Source of the DNA: Hafnia alvei
GTDB taxonomy: Bacteria > Pseudomonadota > Gammaproteobacteria > Enterobacterales > Enterobacteriaceae
Direction: 5' to 3'
Assembly: GCF_034424155.1 (NCBI RefSeq)
Contig: NZ_CP139992.1
Coordinates: 3,364,012-3,428,011, forward strand
DNA length: 64,000 nucleotides
Shown here: one piece after another, positions 38,301 to 47,601 of the stretch
Layout: each line of letters begins with the position of its first letter
Position numbering within the stretch: the stretch's first letter is position 1
Made by a program: the position numbers and the translations under genes
Notes under the pieces: model-generated
Database searches by the model: none
Told to the model about the DNA's origin: nothing
The model's input: the letters and a program-made list of their open reading frames with translations, nothing else

Positions 38301-38682
38301 GCGACGAACGCGTGATGGCTTCGCTATCGGCCTGTTGAATAGACTCTAATCCGCTGAGTGCCTGATTTAGCTTGAGTGGAGCTTGTTGAATCTGCTGTTT
38401 AAGCTGCTGGCTTTCCTGCTTGATGCGGTCGATACCGTCGAGGTATTCGAGCGTTTTCATCAAATCCTGCTGCGAAAGCTTTTCTCCCGGCGACAGCGAT
38501 TTCTGCTTACCTAAAGAATCTAACTGATTCTGTACTTCAGCCCGCGTCGATATATCGCCGCTCAGCGCTAAAGCATAATCAGGAACCAATAAAATAAGCA
38601 CACTAATAATTAATGAAATTAAATAAAACTGTGCGCGCCGAGTTAATTGAACAGAGCGTAACGTAATGCAGCCAGCCATCAT
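35317..38682 (-). CDS. mscK: Mechanosensitive channel MscK (KefA)
   Basis: A 1121-residue potassium-regulated mechanosensitive channel (E. coli MscK 1120). It has a signal peptide, a long periplasmic coiled-coil region (about 45-490), about 11 membrane helices, and the MscS-type core. The pore-helix and beta-domain stretch are clear: LSVGLGFGLQEIFGNFISG then IRIGDTITIG and IRIRATTITDFDRKEVIIPN. It opens on membrane tension to release solutes. Opposite to the diguanylate cyclase, same as neighbour of acrR side in E. coli. Confidence 0.95.
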   Translation of the reverse strand: MMAGCITLRSVQLTRRAQFYLISLIISVLILLVPDYALALSGDISTRAEVQNQLDSLGKQKSLSPGEKLSQQDLMKTLEYLDGIDRIKQESQQLKQQIQQAPLKLNQALSGLESIQQADSEAITRSSLSTLSLRQLENKMGSTLDDLQSAQEDLANFNSQLISLQTQPERAQSSMMATSQQIQQIRNALSDPSNMRPTQQNMLNTQMAMLNMSLDYQRQSLSANTALQDSLQKQRDYANARINQLEHMVQLVREVENGKRLTQSEKTAQEAQNPDDATQDIQQDPVIGRELDINRQLSKRLIEATEGVNTLVQENIRIKNWLDRSLQAERNLKEQITVLKGSLLLSRILYQQQQNLPTEKLTNDVATQIADLRLEQFDINEKRDALFQGTDYVTQLLSQNKDKPSDDVVSALEDIVDARRELLDQLNKQLGSQLTLAISLQINQQQLLSVNEYLQHTLTQQIFWVSSNKPMNLNWFMDLPNALKVQAQSLHFDLTPGALAEGALSSMFVFIPLLILFGLFRWRYCRINELLEKLGNEVGQLKRDTQLHTPKAIGLLMVKGLPGTLLILALGFWCYRSDISINNFMWSLSLQFAMFWMVISTTYRLLAPEGVSEKHFNLSPLLCAHYRRVTRRVGVTLIPLIFWCVLGEKAPLRLSEDVIGQVAVLITLALITAFVFPICRDAWREKNSHTVRLIMVTLLAMTPLVLMVLTAFGYLYTTLSLGLRWLDSLYLMILWTIIYATAIRGLSVAARRLAYRRALARRQQNTAREGAEGSEPIEEPPLAIDQINSQSLRLTTMVLFLIFGCVLYWIWSDLVTVISYLDSITLWHYSSGSGANQTLQAVTLGSVLFALVSVVIAYILTRNLPGLLEVLVLSRIQMRQGSSYAITTVLTYLIIVVGTIIFFGSLGVSWDKLQFLAAGLSVGLGFGLQEIFGNFISGLIILFERPIRIGDTITIGTFSGTVSRIRIRATTITDFDRKEVIIPNKAFVTERLINWSLSDTTTRLLIKVGVAYGSDLDKVKQILLQAAKENPRVMTDPEPQVFFLAFGASTLDHELRLYVRELRDRSYTVDELNRRIDQLCRENDINIAFNQLEVYLHNQEGKEVQVIKKDLDGKAGDESLA

Positions 38683-38846
38683 GGGAAGAGATCGTTTAAC
38701 GGGAAGAGTAGATTAGCGTAGCACGAAGATATTAAGACAATGAATAGGCAAAAGCCGAAAATGAAATCTATTTTTTATCCAATAAATAAGGACGATATTT
38801 GTGTGGGAATTAATCCCTATCGTCCCAATTACGGTTCAATACTAAA

Positions 38847-39200
38847 TTAGAACGTAAGCACCTTATCTGCGGCTAGCGTCCACTGAGCTAGCTCAACTAA
38901 CGTTCCAATCTCAACCCCGTCAATCAACGGTAATGTGCTGATTCCACGGCCATCGGCGCAGGTTTTACACAGTTTAAAAGGCACCTGCTGAGCGGTCAGA
39001 ATTTCAATCATTTGCTGAAGGTTATAGCCCTCATGAGGCTTCTGCCCAGCCAAACCCGATGTGACAGCATCAGACATCATAAAGATTTTCAGTTCAATCT
39101 CGCCCTGCTGCTCTTTCATCGCAATAGCCAAGCGCAGTGCGTTAAACAATGATTCTTGGCCATAACCAGCACCATTGGCGATCAAAACAATTTTCTGCAT
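38847..39200 (-). CDS. ychN: DsrE/F-like family protein YchN
   Basis: A 117-residue DsrE/TusD-like protein almost the same as E. coli YchN, including LCKTCADGRGISTLPLIDG with a CxxC pair and the exact C-terminus AADKVLTF. E. coli YchN is a hexamer of unknown function, possibly in sulfur transfer. Its ATG overlaps the acrR stop (TAATG), so it is translationally coupled to acrR here, while in E. coli ychN is elsewhere. Confidence 0.92.
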   Translation of the reverse strand: MQKIVLIANGAGYGQESLFNALRLAIAMKEQQGEIELKIFMMSDAVTSGLAGQKPHEGYNLQQMIEILTAQQVPFKLCKTCADGRGISTLPLIDGVEIGTLVELAQWTLAADKVLTF

Positions 39201-39904
39201 TAGGATTTCCCTCTGTTAAGCGGCGTCATCGCCACCGCGCATGCCGGCGCTTCAAACGGCATGCTAACAGCGCCATGCAGGAGATGTTCGCTGTACTTGA
39301 TCATGTCGATAAAGCTGTCGACCATAAATGAAGCTTCTTCTTTCAAATCAAAGCTTTCTGGTAAAAATAACCAGCTTTCCATTATACCCGTTATATACGA
39401 GCGCATCATTACCGCTGTGCGCCGAGTATTAAGTTCAGCAGGCAACTGTTGACACTCAATACAGTTACGTAGCACATTTTCGATGCGCTCAAAATTTTCG
39501 AGGTACAAAATCTTGCGAATATCAACTAAAGAACGCATCTCGCCGACAAATTCGCATTTATGAAATATAATTTCCATCAACGCTTTACGGCGTGGGTCGT
39601 CCACGGTTGCGACCAAGATATAAATTAGGATTTCGCGTAAAATCCTAAGTGGATTATCTGGATACTTTGCTTGATACTCTATCTCTAAGTCACTGACTTT
39701 TGATTCGGTCAGGTTCCAGACTTCATTAAAAAGGTCTACTTTATTTTTAAAGTGCCAATAAATCGCGCCACGCGTTACACCAGCTGCGTTGGCAATATCC
39801 GTTAGAGAGGTAGCGGACACACCGCGTGCGGAAAACTCACATACTGCCGCTTCAAGTATTTGCAGTCGGGTTGCTTGAGCTTGCTCTTTGGTTTTTCGTG
39901 CCAT
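39200..39904 (-). CDS. acrR: Multidrug efflux repressor AcrR (TetR family)
   Basis: TetR-family repressor of acrAB, 234 residues. The DNA-binding helix-turn-helix is residues 11-55 (SLTDIANAAGVTRGAIYWHF). The C-terminal ligand domain agrees with E. coli AcrR (215 residues) but there is an extra tail of about 20 residues (ending AMTPLNRGKS) before the overlapped ychN start. The 24-bp palindrome at 39933-39956 is its operator. Confidence 0.94.
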   Translation of the reverse strand: MARKTKEQAQATRLQILEAAVCEFSARGVSATSLTDIANAAGVTRGAIYWHFKNKVDLFNEVWNLTESKVSDLEIEYQAKYPDNPLRILREILIYILVATVDDPRRKALMEIIFHKCEFVGEMRSLVDIRKILYLENFERIENVLRNCIECQQLPAELNTRRTAVMMRSYITGIMESWLFLPESFDLKEEASFMVDSFIDMIKYSEHLLHGAVSMPFEAPACAVAMTPLNRGKS

Positions 39905-39932
39905 GGCGTTATATTTTTAATGTGCTTTGATT

Positions 39933-39956
39933 TACATACATTCATGAATGTATGTA
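39933..39956. promoter_or_regulatory. AcrR operator between acrR and acrA
   Basis: A perfect 24-bp palindrome with half-sites TACATACATTCA and TGAATGTATGTA, the same as the known E. coli AcrR box except at the centre. Confidence 0.92.
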
Positions 39957-40043
39957 CCATAACATGCAGTTTTAATTAGCGCAGCAATGGGTTTTCACAA
40001 ATGAATCAATACCCATTTAACAATCGAACTCTTGAGGTTATCT

Positions 40044-41234
40044 ATGAATAAAAACAGAGGGTTAACGCCTCTGGCGGCCGTGCTAATGTTTTCTGGTAGT
40101 TTACTTCTTACAGGATGTAACGACGGAAACGAGCAAAAAGGTCAGCAAAGCGCACCTGAGGTGGGTGTTGTCACGCTGAAAGCTGAGCCGTTGAACGTCA
40201 CCACTGAGCTTCCTGGTCGTACATCTGCATATCGCATCGCAGAAGTTCGCCCACAGGTTGGCGGCATCATCCTTAAGCGTAACTTCGTGGAAGGCAGCGA
40301 CATTCAGGCCGGTTCTTCACTGTATCAAATCGATCCAGCAACTTATCAGGCCGCTTATGACAGCGCGCGTGGCGATTTGGCCAAAGCTGAAGCCGCTGCA
40401 AACATCGCTCACCTGACAGTCAATCGCTATAAGACATTAGTCGGTACTAAGTACATCAGTCAGCAAGAATACGATACCGCCGTTGCCGATGCGCGTCAGG
40501 CCGATGCAGCCGTTACCGCGGCAAAAGCCGCAGTAGAAACTGCACGTATCAATCTGGCGTATACCAAAGTCACTTCACCAATCAGCGGTCGTATTGGTAA
40601 ATCTAGCGTGACCGAGGGTGCTTTGGTGACTTCAAATCAGGCTAATGCGCTGGCAACCGTTCAGCAACTGGACCCGATTTATGTCGACGTGACTCAGTCA
40701 AGCAACGACTTCCTGCGTTTAAAAGAAGAGCTGGCTAACGGCACTTTAGAACAGGAAGGCGGTAAGGCTAAGGCTGAGCTTGTGTTGGAAAATGGTCAGG
40801 TCTACGCACAGAAAGGCTCTCTAGAGTTTTCTGACGTCACCGTTGATGAAAGCACTGGCTCAATCACTATTCGCGCCGTGTTCCCAAATCCTAAAGGCGA
40901 TTTGTTGCCTGGCATGTTTGTGCGCGCTCGTCTGGATGAAGGGATCAAAAACAATGCGTTGCTCGTACCGCAGCAAGGCGTCACCCGTAATCCTCGTGGT
41001 GAAGCAACCGTCATGTTAGTCGGTGCCGACAACAAAGTTGAAAACCGTACCGTAACCGCAGCGCAAGCCATCGGTGACAAATGGTTGGTGACTGATGGTC
41101 TGAAATCCGGTGACAAAGTGATTGTGACTGGCTTGCAGAAAGTTCGTCCAGGTGTGCAAGTGAAAGTAGAAGAAGCTTCTGCAGGGAACGCTTCAACAAA
41201 AGATGCAGCGGCTAGCGAACCGAAGAAGTCTTAA
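40044..41234 (+). CDS. acrA: RND efflux periplasmic adaptor AcrA
   Basis: Membrane fusion lipoprotein linking AcrB and TolC. The lipobox LLTGC gives acylation at the Cys near residue 25; the frame is open further up from a TTG at 40032 but GAGGT fits the ATG at 40044 (396 residues). It has the lipoyl halves (RPQVGGIILKRNFVEG and INLAYTKVTSPISGRIGKS), the coiled-coil hairpin and beta-barrel. It looks intact, though its partner acrB has a stop codon. Confidence 0.95.
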   Translation: MNKNRGLTPLAAVLMFSGSLLLTGCNDGNEQKGQQSAPEVGVVTLKAEPLNVTTELPGRTSAYRIAEVRPQVGGIILKRNFVEGSDIQAGSSLYQIDPATYQAAYDSARGDLAKAEAAANIAHLTVNRYKTLVGTKYISQQEYDTAVADARQADAAVTAAKAAVETARINLAYTKVTSPISGRIGKSSVTEGALVTSNQANALATVQQLDPIYVDVTQSSNDFLRLKEELANGTLEQEGGKAKAELVLENGQVYAQKGSLEFSDVTVDESTGSITIRAVFPNPKGDLLPGMFVRARLDEGIKNNALLVPQQGVTRNPRGEATVMLVGADNKVENRTVTAAQAIGDKWLVTDGLKSGDKVIVTGLQKVRPGVQVKVEEASAGNASTKDAAASEPKKS

Positions 41235-41279
41235 GTGATGCTCGTTGCTGATACATTGATAAAAAGGAGCCAGTAATTC

Positions 41280-44200
41280 ATGGCTAAGTTTTTTATAGAT
41301 CGACCTATATTCGCCTGGGTTATCGCCATCATTATCATGCTGGCCGGTACGCTAGCGATTATGAAACTACCGGTGGCGCAATATCCAACGATTGCCCCAC
41401 CGGCGGTGTCGATCTCCGCAGTCTACCCTGGTGCTGATGCGCAGACGGTGCAGGACACGGTGACACAGATTATCGAACAGAACATGAACGGTATCGATAA
41501 TCTGATGTACATGTCCTCAACCAGCGACTCATCGGGTAGCGTGTCGATCACGCTTACCTTCCAGTCTGGTACTGACCCGGATATCGCACAGGTTCAGGTG
41601 TAGAACAAATTGCAGCTAGCAACGCCGTTGCTGCCGCAAGAAGTTCAGCAGCAAGGGATCAGCGTTGAGAAATCCAGTAGTAGCTTCCTGATGGTTGCTG
41701 GCTTTATTTCTGAAGACGGAAGTATGTCTCAGGATGATATCGCCGACTACGTGGCTTCCAACATTAAAGATCCGATCAGCCGTTCCGAAGGGATTGGTGA
41801 CGTACAGCTGTTTGGTGCCCAGTACGCGATGCGTATCTGGTTAGACCCAAATAAGCTGAACAACTACCAGATGACCCCTCTGGACGTGATCAACCAGATC
41901 AAAATCCAGAACAACCAGATTGCAGCCGGCCAATTAGGTGGTGCTCCTCCGGTTCCTGGCCAGCAGTTGAACGCCTCAATCATTGCGCAAACACGCTTAC
42001 AGACACCGGAAGAATTCGGCAAGATCCTGATGAAGGTTCAAACCGATGGTTCTCGCGTACTGCTGCGTGATGTTGCCAAGATTGAGCTAGGCGGCGAAAA
42101 CTATAACGTTATTGCACGCTTTAACGGCAAACCTGCCGCAGGTCTGGGGATTAAACTGGCAACCGGCGCTAACGCATTGGATGCCGCTGAAGGGGTTAAA
42201 AAAGAGCTGGCTAAATTGCAGCCCTTCTTCCCTGCCAGCATGAAGGTTGTTTATCCATATGACACCACGCCGTTCGTTAAGATTTCCATCAACGAAGTTG
42301 TGAAAACGTTGCTGGAAGCTATCGTGCTGGTGTTCTTGGTTATGTATCTGTTCCTGCAGAACATTCGCGCAACCCTGATCCCAACCATCGCGGTTCCGGT
42401 GGTACTGTTAGGGACCTTTGCTGTTCTATCGGCCTTTGGCTATTCGATAAACACCCTAACCATGTTTGGTATGGTGCTTGCGATAGGCCTCTTGGTGGAT
42501 GACGCCATCGTTGTGGTGGAAAACGTTGAGCGTGTTATGGCCGAAGAGGGCCTACCACCAAAAGAAGCAACGCGTAAATCCATGGAGCAGATTCAGGGCG
42601 CCTTGGTGGGGATTGCGATGGTACTGTCCGCAGTATTTATCCCAATGGCATTCTTCGGTGGCTCAACCGGTGCGATTTACCGTCAGTTCTCCATCACTAT
42701 CGTTTCCGCGATGGTGCTGTCAGTACTGGTGGCGATGATCCTAACACCGGCTCTGTGTGCCACCATGCTCAAACCGATCGAAAAAGGCGGCCACGGTAAA
42801 ACCACCGGCTTCTTTGGTTGGTTTAACAACATGTTCGATAAGAGCACCGAGCACTATACGAATTCCGTTGCGGGCATTCTGCGTGGTACCGGTCGTTATC
42901 TGCTGATTTACCTGATTATCGTTGTCGGTATGGGTCTGTTGTTTGTCCGTATGCCAACGTCATTCTTACCGGATGAAGATCAGGGTATTGCTCTGACCAT
43001 GGTTCAGTTACCGGCTGGTGCAACGCAAGAACGTACCAACAAGGTTCTAGCAGAAGTCACTGATTACTTCTTGGATAAAGAAAAAGCTAACGTTCAATCC
43101 GTCTTTACCGTCAGCGGCTTCGGCTTCAGCGGTCAAGGCCAGAACAACGGCTTGGCCTTCGTCAGCTTGAAACCTTGGGATGAACGTACCGGCGCCGATA
43201 ATAAGGTTCCGGCCATTATCGCCCGTGCAACTGGCGCATTCAGTAAGATTAAAGATGGCTTGGTGTTCCCATTCAACCTGCCAGCGATTATCGAACTGGG
43301 TACGGCAACCGGCTTTGACTTTGAACTTATCGATCAGGCTGGCCTTGGCCATGAAAAACTGACCGAAGCGCGTAATCAGCTGTTAGGCATGGCCGCACAG
43401 CATCCAGACACCGTGGTTCGTGTACGTCCAAACGGTTTGGAAGATACGCCGCAGTTCAAGATCATTGTCGATCAGGAAAAAGCACAGGCGTTAGGCGTTT
43501 CGATTTCAGACATCAACCAAACGCTGTCTACCGCGCTGGGTGGTACTTATGTGAACGACTTCATCGACCGCGGTCGTGTGAAGAAAGTTTACGTACAGGC
43601 TGATGCGCCATATCGTATGCTGCCGAACGATATCAATAACTACTATGTCCGTGGTGATGCAGGACAAATGGTACCGTTCTCAGCGTTCTCATCATCAAAA
43701 TGGGAATATGGTTCTCCGCGTCTGGAACGTTATAACGGCCTGCCATCCATGGAAATCCTTGGGGAAGCGGCACCGGGTAAAAGTACCGGTGAAGCCATGG
43801 CGCTGATGGAAGAGTTGGTGACCAAGTTGCCTACCGGTATCGGTTATGACTGGACAGGAATGTCCTATCAGGAACGTCTATCAGGTAACCAGGCTCCGGC
43901 GCTGTATGCCATCTCGCTCATCGTGGTCTTCCTGTGTCTGGCAGCATTGTATGAAAGCTGGTCAATTCCGTTCTCCGTTATGCTCGTGGTTCCATTGGGC
44001 GTTATCGGTGCACTGTTGGCAGCAACAATGCGTGGTATGAACAACGACGTTTACTTCCAGGTAGGCTTGTTGACGACCATCGGACTTTCAGCCAAAAACG
44101 CCATACTTATCGTCGAGTTTGCTAAAGACTTGATGGATAAAGAAGGTAAAGGGCTGATTGAAGCGACGTTAGAAGCGGTACGCATGCGTCTACGCCCAAT

Positions 44201-44432
44201 TCTGATGACGTCTCTGGCATTTATGCTGGGTGTTCTGCCATTGGCTATCAGCTCCGGTGCTGGCTCTGGCGCACAGAATGCGGTAGGTACAGGCGTAATG
44301 GGCGGTATGGTTACAGCAACTATTCTGGCCATCTTCTTCGTACCGATGTTCTTTGTGGTCGTTCGTCGTCGCTTTAATAAAGGCGGTGAAGACATCGAAC
44401 ATAGCCACCCTGTTGACCACCAGGTGAAATAG
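41280..44432 (+). pseudogene. acrB: RND multidrug pump AcrB with internal amber codon
   Basis: The frame codes for a complete 1050-residue AcrB except for TAG at 41601-41603, codon 108. Relatives have Gln there (QVQVQNKLQLA), so a single CAG to TAG change explains it. The rest is undamaged: [13 protein letters not shown] with the proton-relay Asp pair (407/408), [13 protein letters not shown] with the relay Lys, and the usual C-terminus VDH. Without amber suppression or read-through only a 107-residue fragment would be made. The TTG at 41610 is not a credible restart. It could be a true loss, a suppressible mutation or a sequencing error. Confidence 0.93.
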
Positions 44433-44446
44433 TTCATTTTCCTCCT

Positions 44447-44472
44447 AAAAAGGCCGCATATGCGGCCTTTTT
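44447..44472. terminator. Terminator after acrB
   Basis: AAAAAGGCCGCA / TGCGGCCTTTTT, nearly perfect, with A and T runs. Confidence 0.93.
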
Positions 44473-44559
44473 TATTGCCCTTCTTGCTCGCTTTTCATCA
44501 GTTTAAAAATCCTGATCAACAATCCGCTTGCATCGGCAAAAAATGCGTCGCATAATAAT

Positions 44560-44574
44560 TGTTATGTTATAACA
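44560..44574. promoter_or_regulatory. Zur operator
   Basis: TGTTATGTTATAACA agrees with the enterobacterial Zur core (TGTTATA-N-TATAACA) at all but one position, 18 bp upstream of the rpmE2 start. Zinc-dependent repression is inferred. Confidence 0.85.
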
Positions 44575-44592
44575 TTAATGAAGAGCAAGAAA

Positions 44593-44865
44593 ATGAAAAC
44601 CAATATCCATCCAAACTATCGCACCGTGGTTTTCCACGACACAACGGCAGACGCCTATTACAAAATCGGTTCAACGATCCAATCCGACCGCTCTATCGAG
44701 TTGGATGGGGCAAGTTATCCGTATGTCACGCTAGATGTCTCTTCCGCTTCGCATCCGTATTACACAGGGAAGCAGAAAGAGTTTTCTAAAGAAGGCAGCG
44801 CAGCCAAATTCCAGCAACGTTTCGGTCACTTTATGACGAAGAAAAAAACCGCAGAGGCCAACTAA
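44593..44865 (+). CDS. ykgM: Ribosomal protein bL31 type B (zinc-free paralogue)
   Basis: A 90-residue L31 of the type that lacks the zinc cysteines and replaces zinc-binding RpmE in low zinc. [17 protein letters not shown] and [14 protein letters not shown] are typical. The start at 44593 fits the family; the frame is open from 44578. A Zur box is just upstream and the next gene overlaps by one base. Confidence 0.95.
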   Translation: MKTNIHPNYRTVVFHDTTADAYYKIGSTIQSDRSIELDGASYPYVTLDVSSASHPYYTGKQKEFSKEGSAAKFQQRFGHFMTKKKTAEAN

Positions 44866-45005
44866 TGCAAGTCTTAAGCTCATTACGATCCGCCAAAAAG
44901 CGCCACCCAGATTGTAAAATCGTAAAACGCCATGGCCGCATATTCGTTATTTGTAAGTCAAACCCACGCTTCAAAGCCGTGCAAGGAGGAAAGAAAAAAC
45001 GCTAA
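44865..45005 (+). CDS. ykgO: Ribosomal protein bL36 type 2 (zinc-free paralogue)
   Basis: A 46-residue L36 paralogue, [19 protein letters not shown]..., ending VQGGKKKR, the same length as E. coli YkgO. It lacks part of the Cys/His set of zinc-binding RpmJ. Start overlaps the rpmE2 stop (TAATG), so both ribosomal substitutes are made together under Zur. Confidence 0.94.
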   Translation: MQVLSSLRSAKKRHPDCKIVKRHGRIFVICKSNPRFKAVQGGKKKR

Positions 45006-45518
45006 ATATGACCCTTTTTACTCACCACAGCCCCACATTGTGGGGCTGCTGCTACCTCTTCATCTCGTTATCCTGTTTACTCTGCGTTATGCCCAATCTT
45101 ACATCCAACATATTGAAAAAAAACAAATCAGCTTTTTAGTACTTCGTTAGCACACCGAGACACATAAACACAGCGTAATAAAAGGTAAAATTCCCTTGGT
45201 TAGATGCCTATTTGTGCAATAATCATAAAGAGATAATTATCTTCAAGTCATTACCCTATGCTTAATTAGTTAAACACCTTTAGAACCGCAAGGATGATTT
45301 GCTTTAGAGTTTTCTGAAAAGTGTTTAAAAAACACGCGAAGCGTCTTAATTAAATACTTATTAACACAAATTATCGCCAATCTAGATGTGCTTTTGCTAT
45401 GATGCTGCGGCCTTTAGTAATGCTGATGGTTGTACACTGCTTTTGATGTTTATTGTTGTGCTTCACGACGACATAGACTAATTCGTTGAGACAACGTTGA
45501 GCAAGATGGAGGCATGAT
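45006..45518. other. Intergenic region upstream of tomB
   Basis: Apart from the hairpin at 45028-45048 this 513-bp stretch is AT-rich and has no convincing gene. A possible extended -10 (TGCTATGAT, near 45396) lies about 115 bp before tomB. It may contain the long tomB-hha leader. Confidence 0.5.
45028..45048 (+). terminator. Hairpin after ykgO
   Basis: CAGCCCCAC / GTGGGGCTG with loop ATT; no T-run. Confidence 0.65.
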
Positions 45519-45887
45519 ATGGATGAGTACACGTCTTATCAGCACGATATAACTGAACTGAAATACCTGTGTAATATGCTGTATAATCAGGGAATGGAAG
45601 TTCTGAGTGATAGCTATCATGGCTGGGTTAATGACCCAACTGCTGTAGCTAATCTGCAACTCAATGAATTAAACGAACATATCGCAACGTTCGGTTTAAC
45701 GTTCAAGATTAAGTATCCAAAGAGTTCAGAATTAACTGAAATATTAGATGAGTATCTTGACGAAACTTACAGTCTGTTTAGTAATTACAGCATAAACGAA
45801 CCAGAACTAAAAAAATGGCTTAAAGTAAAAGGCCGTATTTTGCGTTATTTAGCGGGTGAAAAACCAGCATCCGCGTTGAACTTTTAA
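45519..45887 (+). CDS. tomB: Hha toxicity modulator TomB
   Basis: A 122-residue TomB (YbaJ) protein that counters Hha and influences biofilm. [21 protein letters not shown] and KIKYP match the family. TGGAGG precedes the ATG. It is followed by hha after 19 bases. Confidence 0.94.
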   Translation: MDEYTSYQHDITELKYLCNMLYNQGMEVLSDSYHGWVNDPTAVANLQLNELNEHIATFGLTFKIKYPKSSELTEILDEYLDETYSLFSNYSINEPELKKWLKVKGRILRYLAGEKPASALNF

Positions 45888-45906
45888 CCTTAGATCAGGA
45901 GTTCCT

Positions 45907-46110
45907 ATGACTAAAATTGATTACCTTATGCGCTTACGAAAGTGTACAACGTTAGAAACTTTAGAGCGCGTAATTGAAAAAAACAAATATGAGCTATCCG
46001 ACGATGAGCTAGAAACTTTCTACTCAGCCGCTGACCATCGTTTGGCCGAACTCACCATGAACAAACTGTATGATAAGATCCCTGCTGAAGTTTGGAAGTA
46101 TGTTCGCTAA
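45907..46110 (+). CDS. hha: Hemolysin expression modulator Hha
   Basis: A 67-residue H-NS partner protein that helps silence AT-rich, acquired genes. It reads [13 protein letters not shown]...PAEVWKYVR, very close to E. coli Hha. CAGGAG precedes the ATG. Forms the tomB-hha pair. Confidence 0.96.
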   Translation: MTKIDYLMRLRKCTTLETLERVIEKNKYELSDDELETFYSAADHRLAELTMNKLYDKIPAEVWKYVR

Positions 46111-46269
46111 ATAGTTAACCTAAATTATCACCTAAGAAATTACCTTTATTTATTGCTTAACGATTAATAAACACTTTTATCAATTGGATTAATCATCAGT
46201 GGTTTTCCATTTGTATTTTTGCATCTTACATTAGATGCTACTGTTTCAGCAGCCAGAAAGAAAAACAGT

Positions 46270-46302
46270 AAAGGCCAATAACGCTTATATACGCTGGCCT
46301 TT
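46270..46302. terminator. Terminator between hha and the LprI-like gene
   Basis: AAAGGCCA / TGGCCTTT stem with a 17-base loop between two convergent genes. Confidence 0.7.
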
Positions 46303-46309
46303 GCTTGCT

Positions 46310-46732
46310 CTATTCACCCGATAAGTTCGTACTACGACGCAATCTATCTAGGTCAATAGCTTTTTCTTTAATCACATTGAGCTTGGTTTCAGCCGCAACC
46401 AGACCCCATACGGTCCCCTGCTCTTGTTGGTAAAACGCATTTATCGCTAGAAAGTAATCATCTTTATATTTAACCCACCCTCTTTGCGCAATTTTTAGTT
46501 TTTCCTGAGCAGCCACTGATTGATCTTTGAGTAATAACTTATATTGATTATTTAACTCGGCATCCCACGCTTTCATGGCAGTCTGGTAACAGCTAGAAAT
46601 AGCTTGTGTCGCAGAAGCCACATTTTTACAGCGTGCCAGGGAATCATCGATATCCTTTCCCAAAGGCGCTTTTGCATGTGCTGATACGCTGCATAAAAAT
46701 AGCACTATTGTCAGTAACCCTTTTTTCATCAT
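46310..46732 (-). CDS. DUF1311 / LprI-like secreted protein
   Basis: A 140-residue protein with a signal peptide (MMKKGLLTIVLFLCSVSAHA) and a DUF1311 (lysozyme-inhibitor LprI-like) domain marked by CKNVASATQAISSCYQTAMKAWDAELNNQY. The two cysteines in that block probably form a disulfide in the periplasm. AGG before ATG-ATG at 46732 fits this start; a longer frame to 46783 is less likely. Function unproven. Confidence 0.8.
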   Translation of the reverse strand: MMKKGLLTIVLFLCSVSAHAKAPLGKDIDDSLARCKNVASATQAISSCYQTAMKAWDAELNNQYKLLLKDQSVAAQEKLKIAQRGWVKYKDDYFLAINAFYQQEQGTVWGLVAAETKLNVIKEKAIDLDRLRRSTNLSGE

Positions 46733-46906
46733 GACAACCTCATCAATACATCCAATAGAAAGAATATATACACCTTCTGTCACATTTGCATATTACAGCT
46801 GTGATAAAACGATCATAGATAGGGCAATACAACGAATTTGAGAATAGCTGACTAAAGATGAAAAAAACGAATGATTTTACGTTAAGAAAATATGGGGGGC
46901 TTAAAT

Positions 46907-47020
46907 GGGTGGAGGCCCTGCCAGCTACATCCCGGCACACACGTCGCCTGCTGCGGCTGCTTCCTTCCGGATCTGACCGAGTTCACAAGTTAGCGTTGCG
47001 GGAGAACCAACAGGGCCTCC
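46907..47020 (-). ncRNA. ffs: 4.5S RNA of the signal recognition particle
   Basis: The minus strand from 47020 reads as a 114-nt hairpin RNA like E. coli 4.5S RNA. The domain-IV tetraloop region TCCGGAAGGAAGCAGC, the 5' CCCTGTTGGTTCTCCCGCAA and the 3' GTGCCGGGATGTAGCTGG are all nearly identical. The 5' and 3' ends pair (GGAGGCCCTG/CAGGGCCTCC). It binds Ffh. Confidence 0.96.
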
Positions 47021-47215
47021 ATTGATGAGCAACTGAATGATTACTGCATAACGTCATGCATCACTTCAGTGCGGGGGCATTATCAGTGATGACTCGGCGA
47101 AAAGCAAGGCTAAGGCTGCCGAACGTCGTTTTATTAAACAATCATTTTATCCATCAGCCCCTTATGGCAAACTGCGTTCATACCATGAGCCACTCATTTT
47201 GAATTTCAATGCCTT

Positions 47216-47554
47216 ATGCCAAACGATACCCCATCGGTACCTGAAGATAACTTTCGCCAACGTGTTTTGATGTCAATTCACGCTATCCCCTATGGAAAAG
47301 TGGCAACATATGGGCAAATAGCTCGCCTTGCGGGGTCTTCACGCGCGGCACGACAGGTCGGTGGTATTTTACGCAAGCTCCCTAAGGGCTCATCAATTCC
47401 CTGGTATCGCGTCGTCAATCGTAGCGGCAACATCTCTCTGATTGGCCCTGACTACACGCGCCAACGTACTGCTCTGCAAGATGAAGGCATCACCTTCAAC
47501 GCGAGCGGCGTTATCGATTTGGCTCTTTACGGATGGGATCCATCGCAGCCATAA
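47216..47554 (+). CDS. atl: Alkyltransferase-like protein (ATL)
   Basis: A 112-residue homologue of O6-alkylguanine transferases in which the reactive Cys is replaced by Trp: IPWYRVV in place of PCHRV. Such proteins bind alkylated guanine and pass it to nucleotide excision repair. The DNA-binding wing (GSSRAARQVGGILRK) is intact. No Shine-Dalgarno sequence is clear. Position beside ffs and ybaY as in E. coli (ybaZ). Confidence 0.93.
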   Translation: MPNDTPSVPEDNFRQRVLMSIHAIPYGKVATYGQIARLAGSSRAARQVGGILRKLPKGSSIPWYRVVNRSGNISLIGPDYTRQRTALQDEGITFNASGVIDLALYGWDPSQP

Positions 47555-47582
47555 AAAAACCTGCCACAGTCGGCAGGTTTTT
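47553..47582. terminator. Bidirectional terminator between atl and ybaY
   Basis: AAAAACCTGCC / GGCAGGTTTTT with a 6-base loop. Confidence 0.93.
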
Positions 47583-47601
47583 CATATCGCCTAAACGAAT
47601 A

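Noticed and set aside
41610..44432. Second part of acrB as a separate gene
   Set aside because: It begins with TTG right after the amber codon without a ribosome site and lacks the first helix; it is the rest of AcrB.
47216..47554. Inactivated DNA alkyltransferase (Trp for Cys)
   Set aside because: The PWYRV motif is normal for the ATL family and is not damage.
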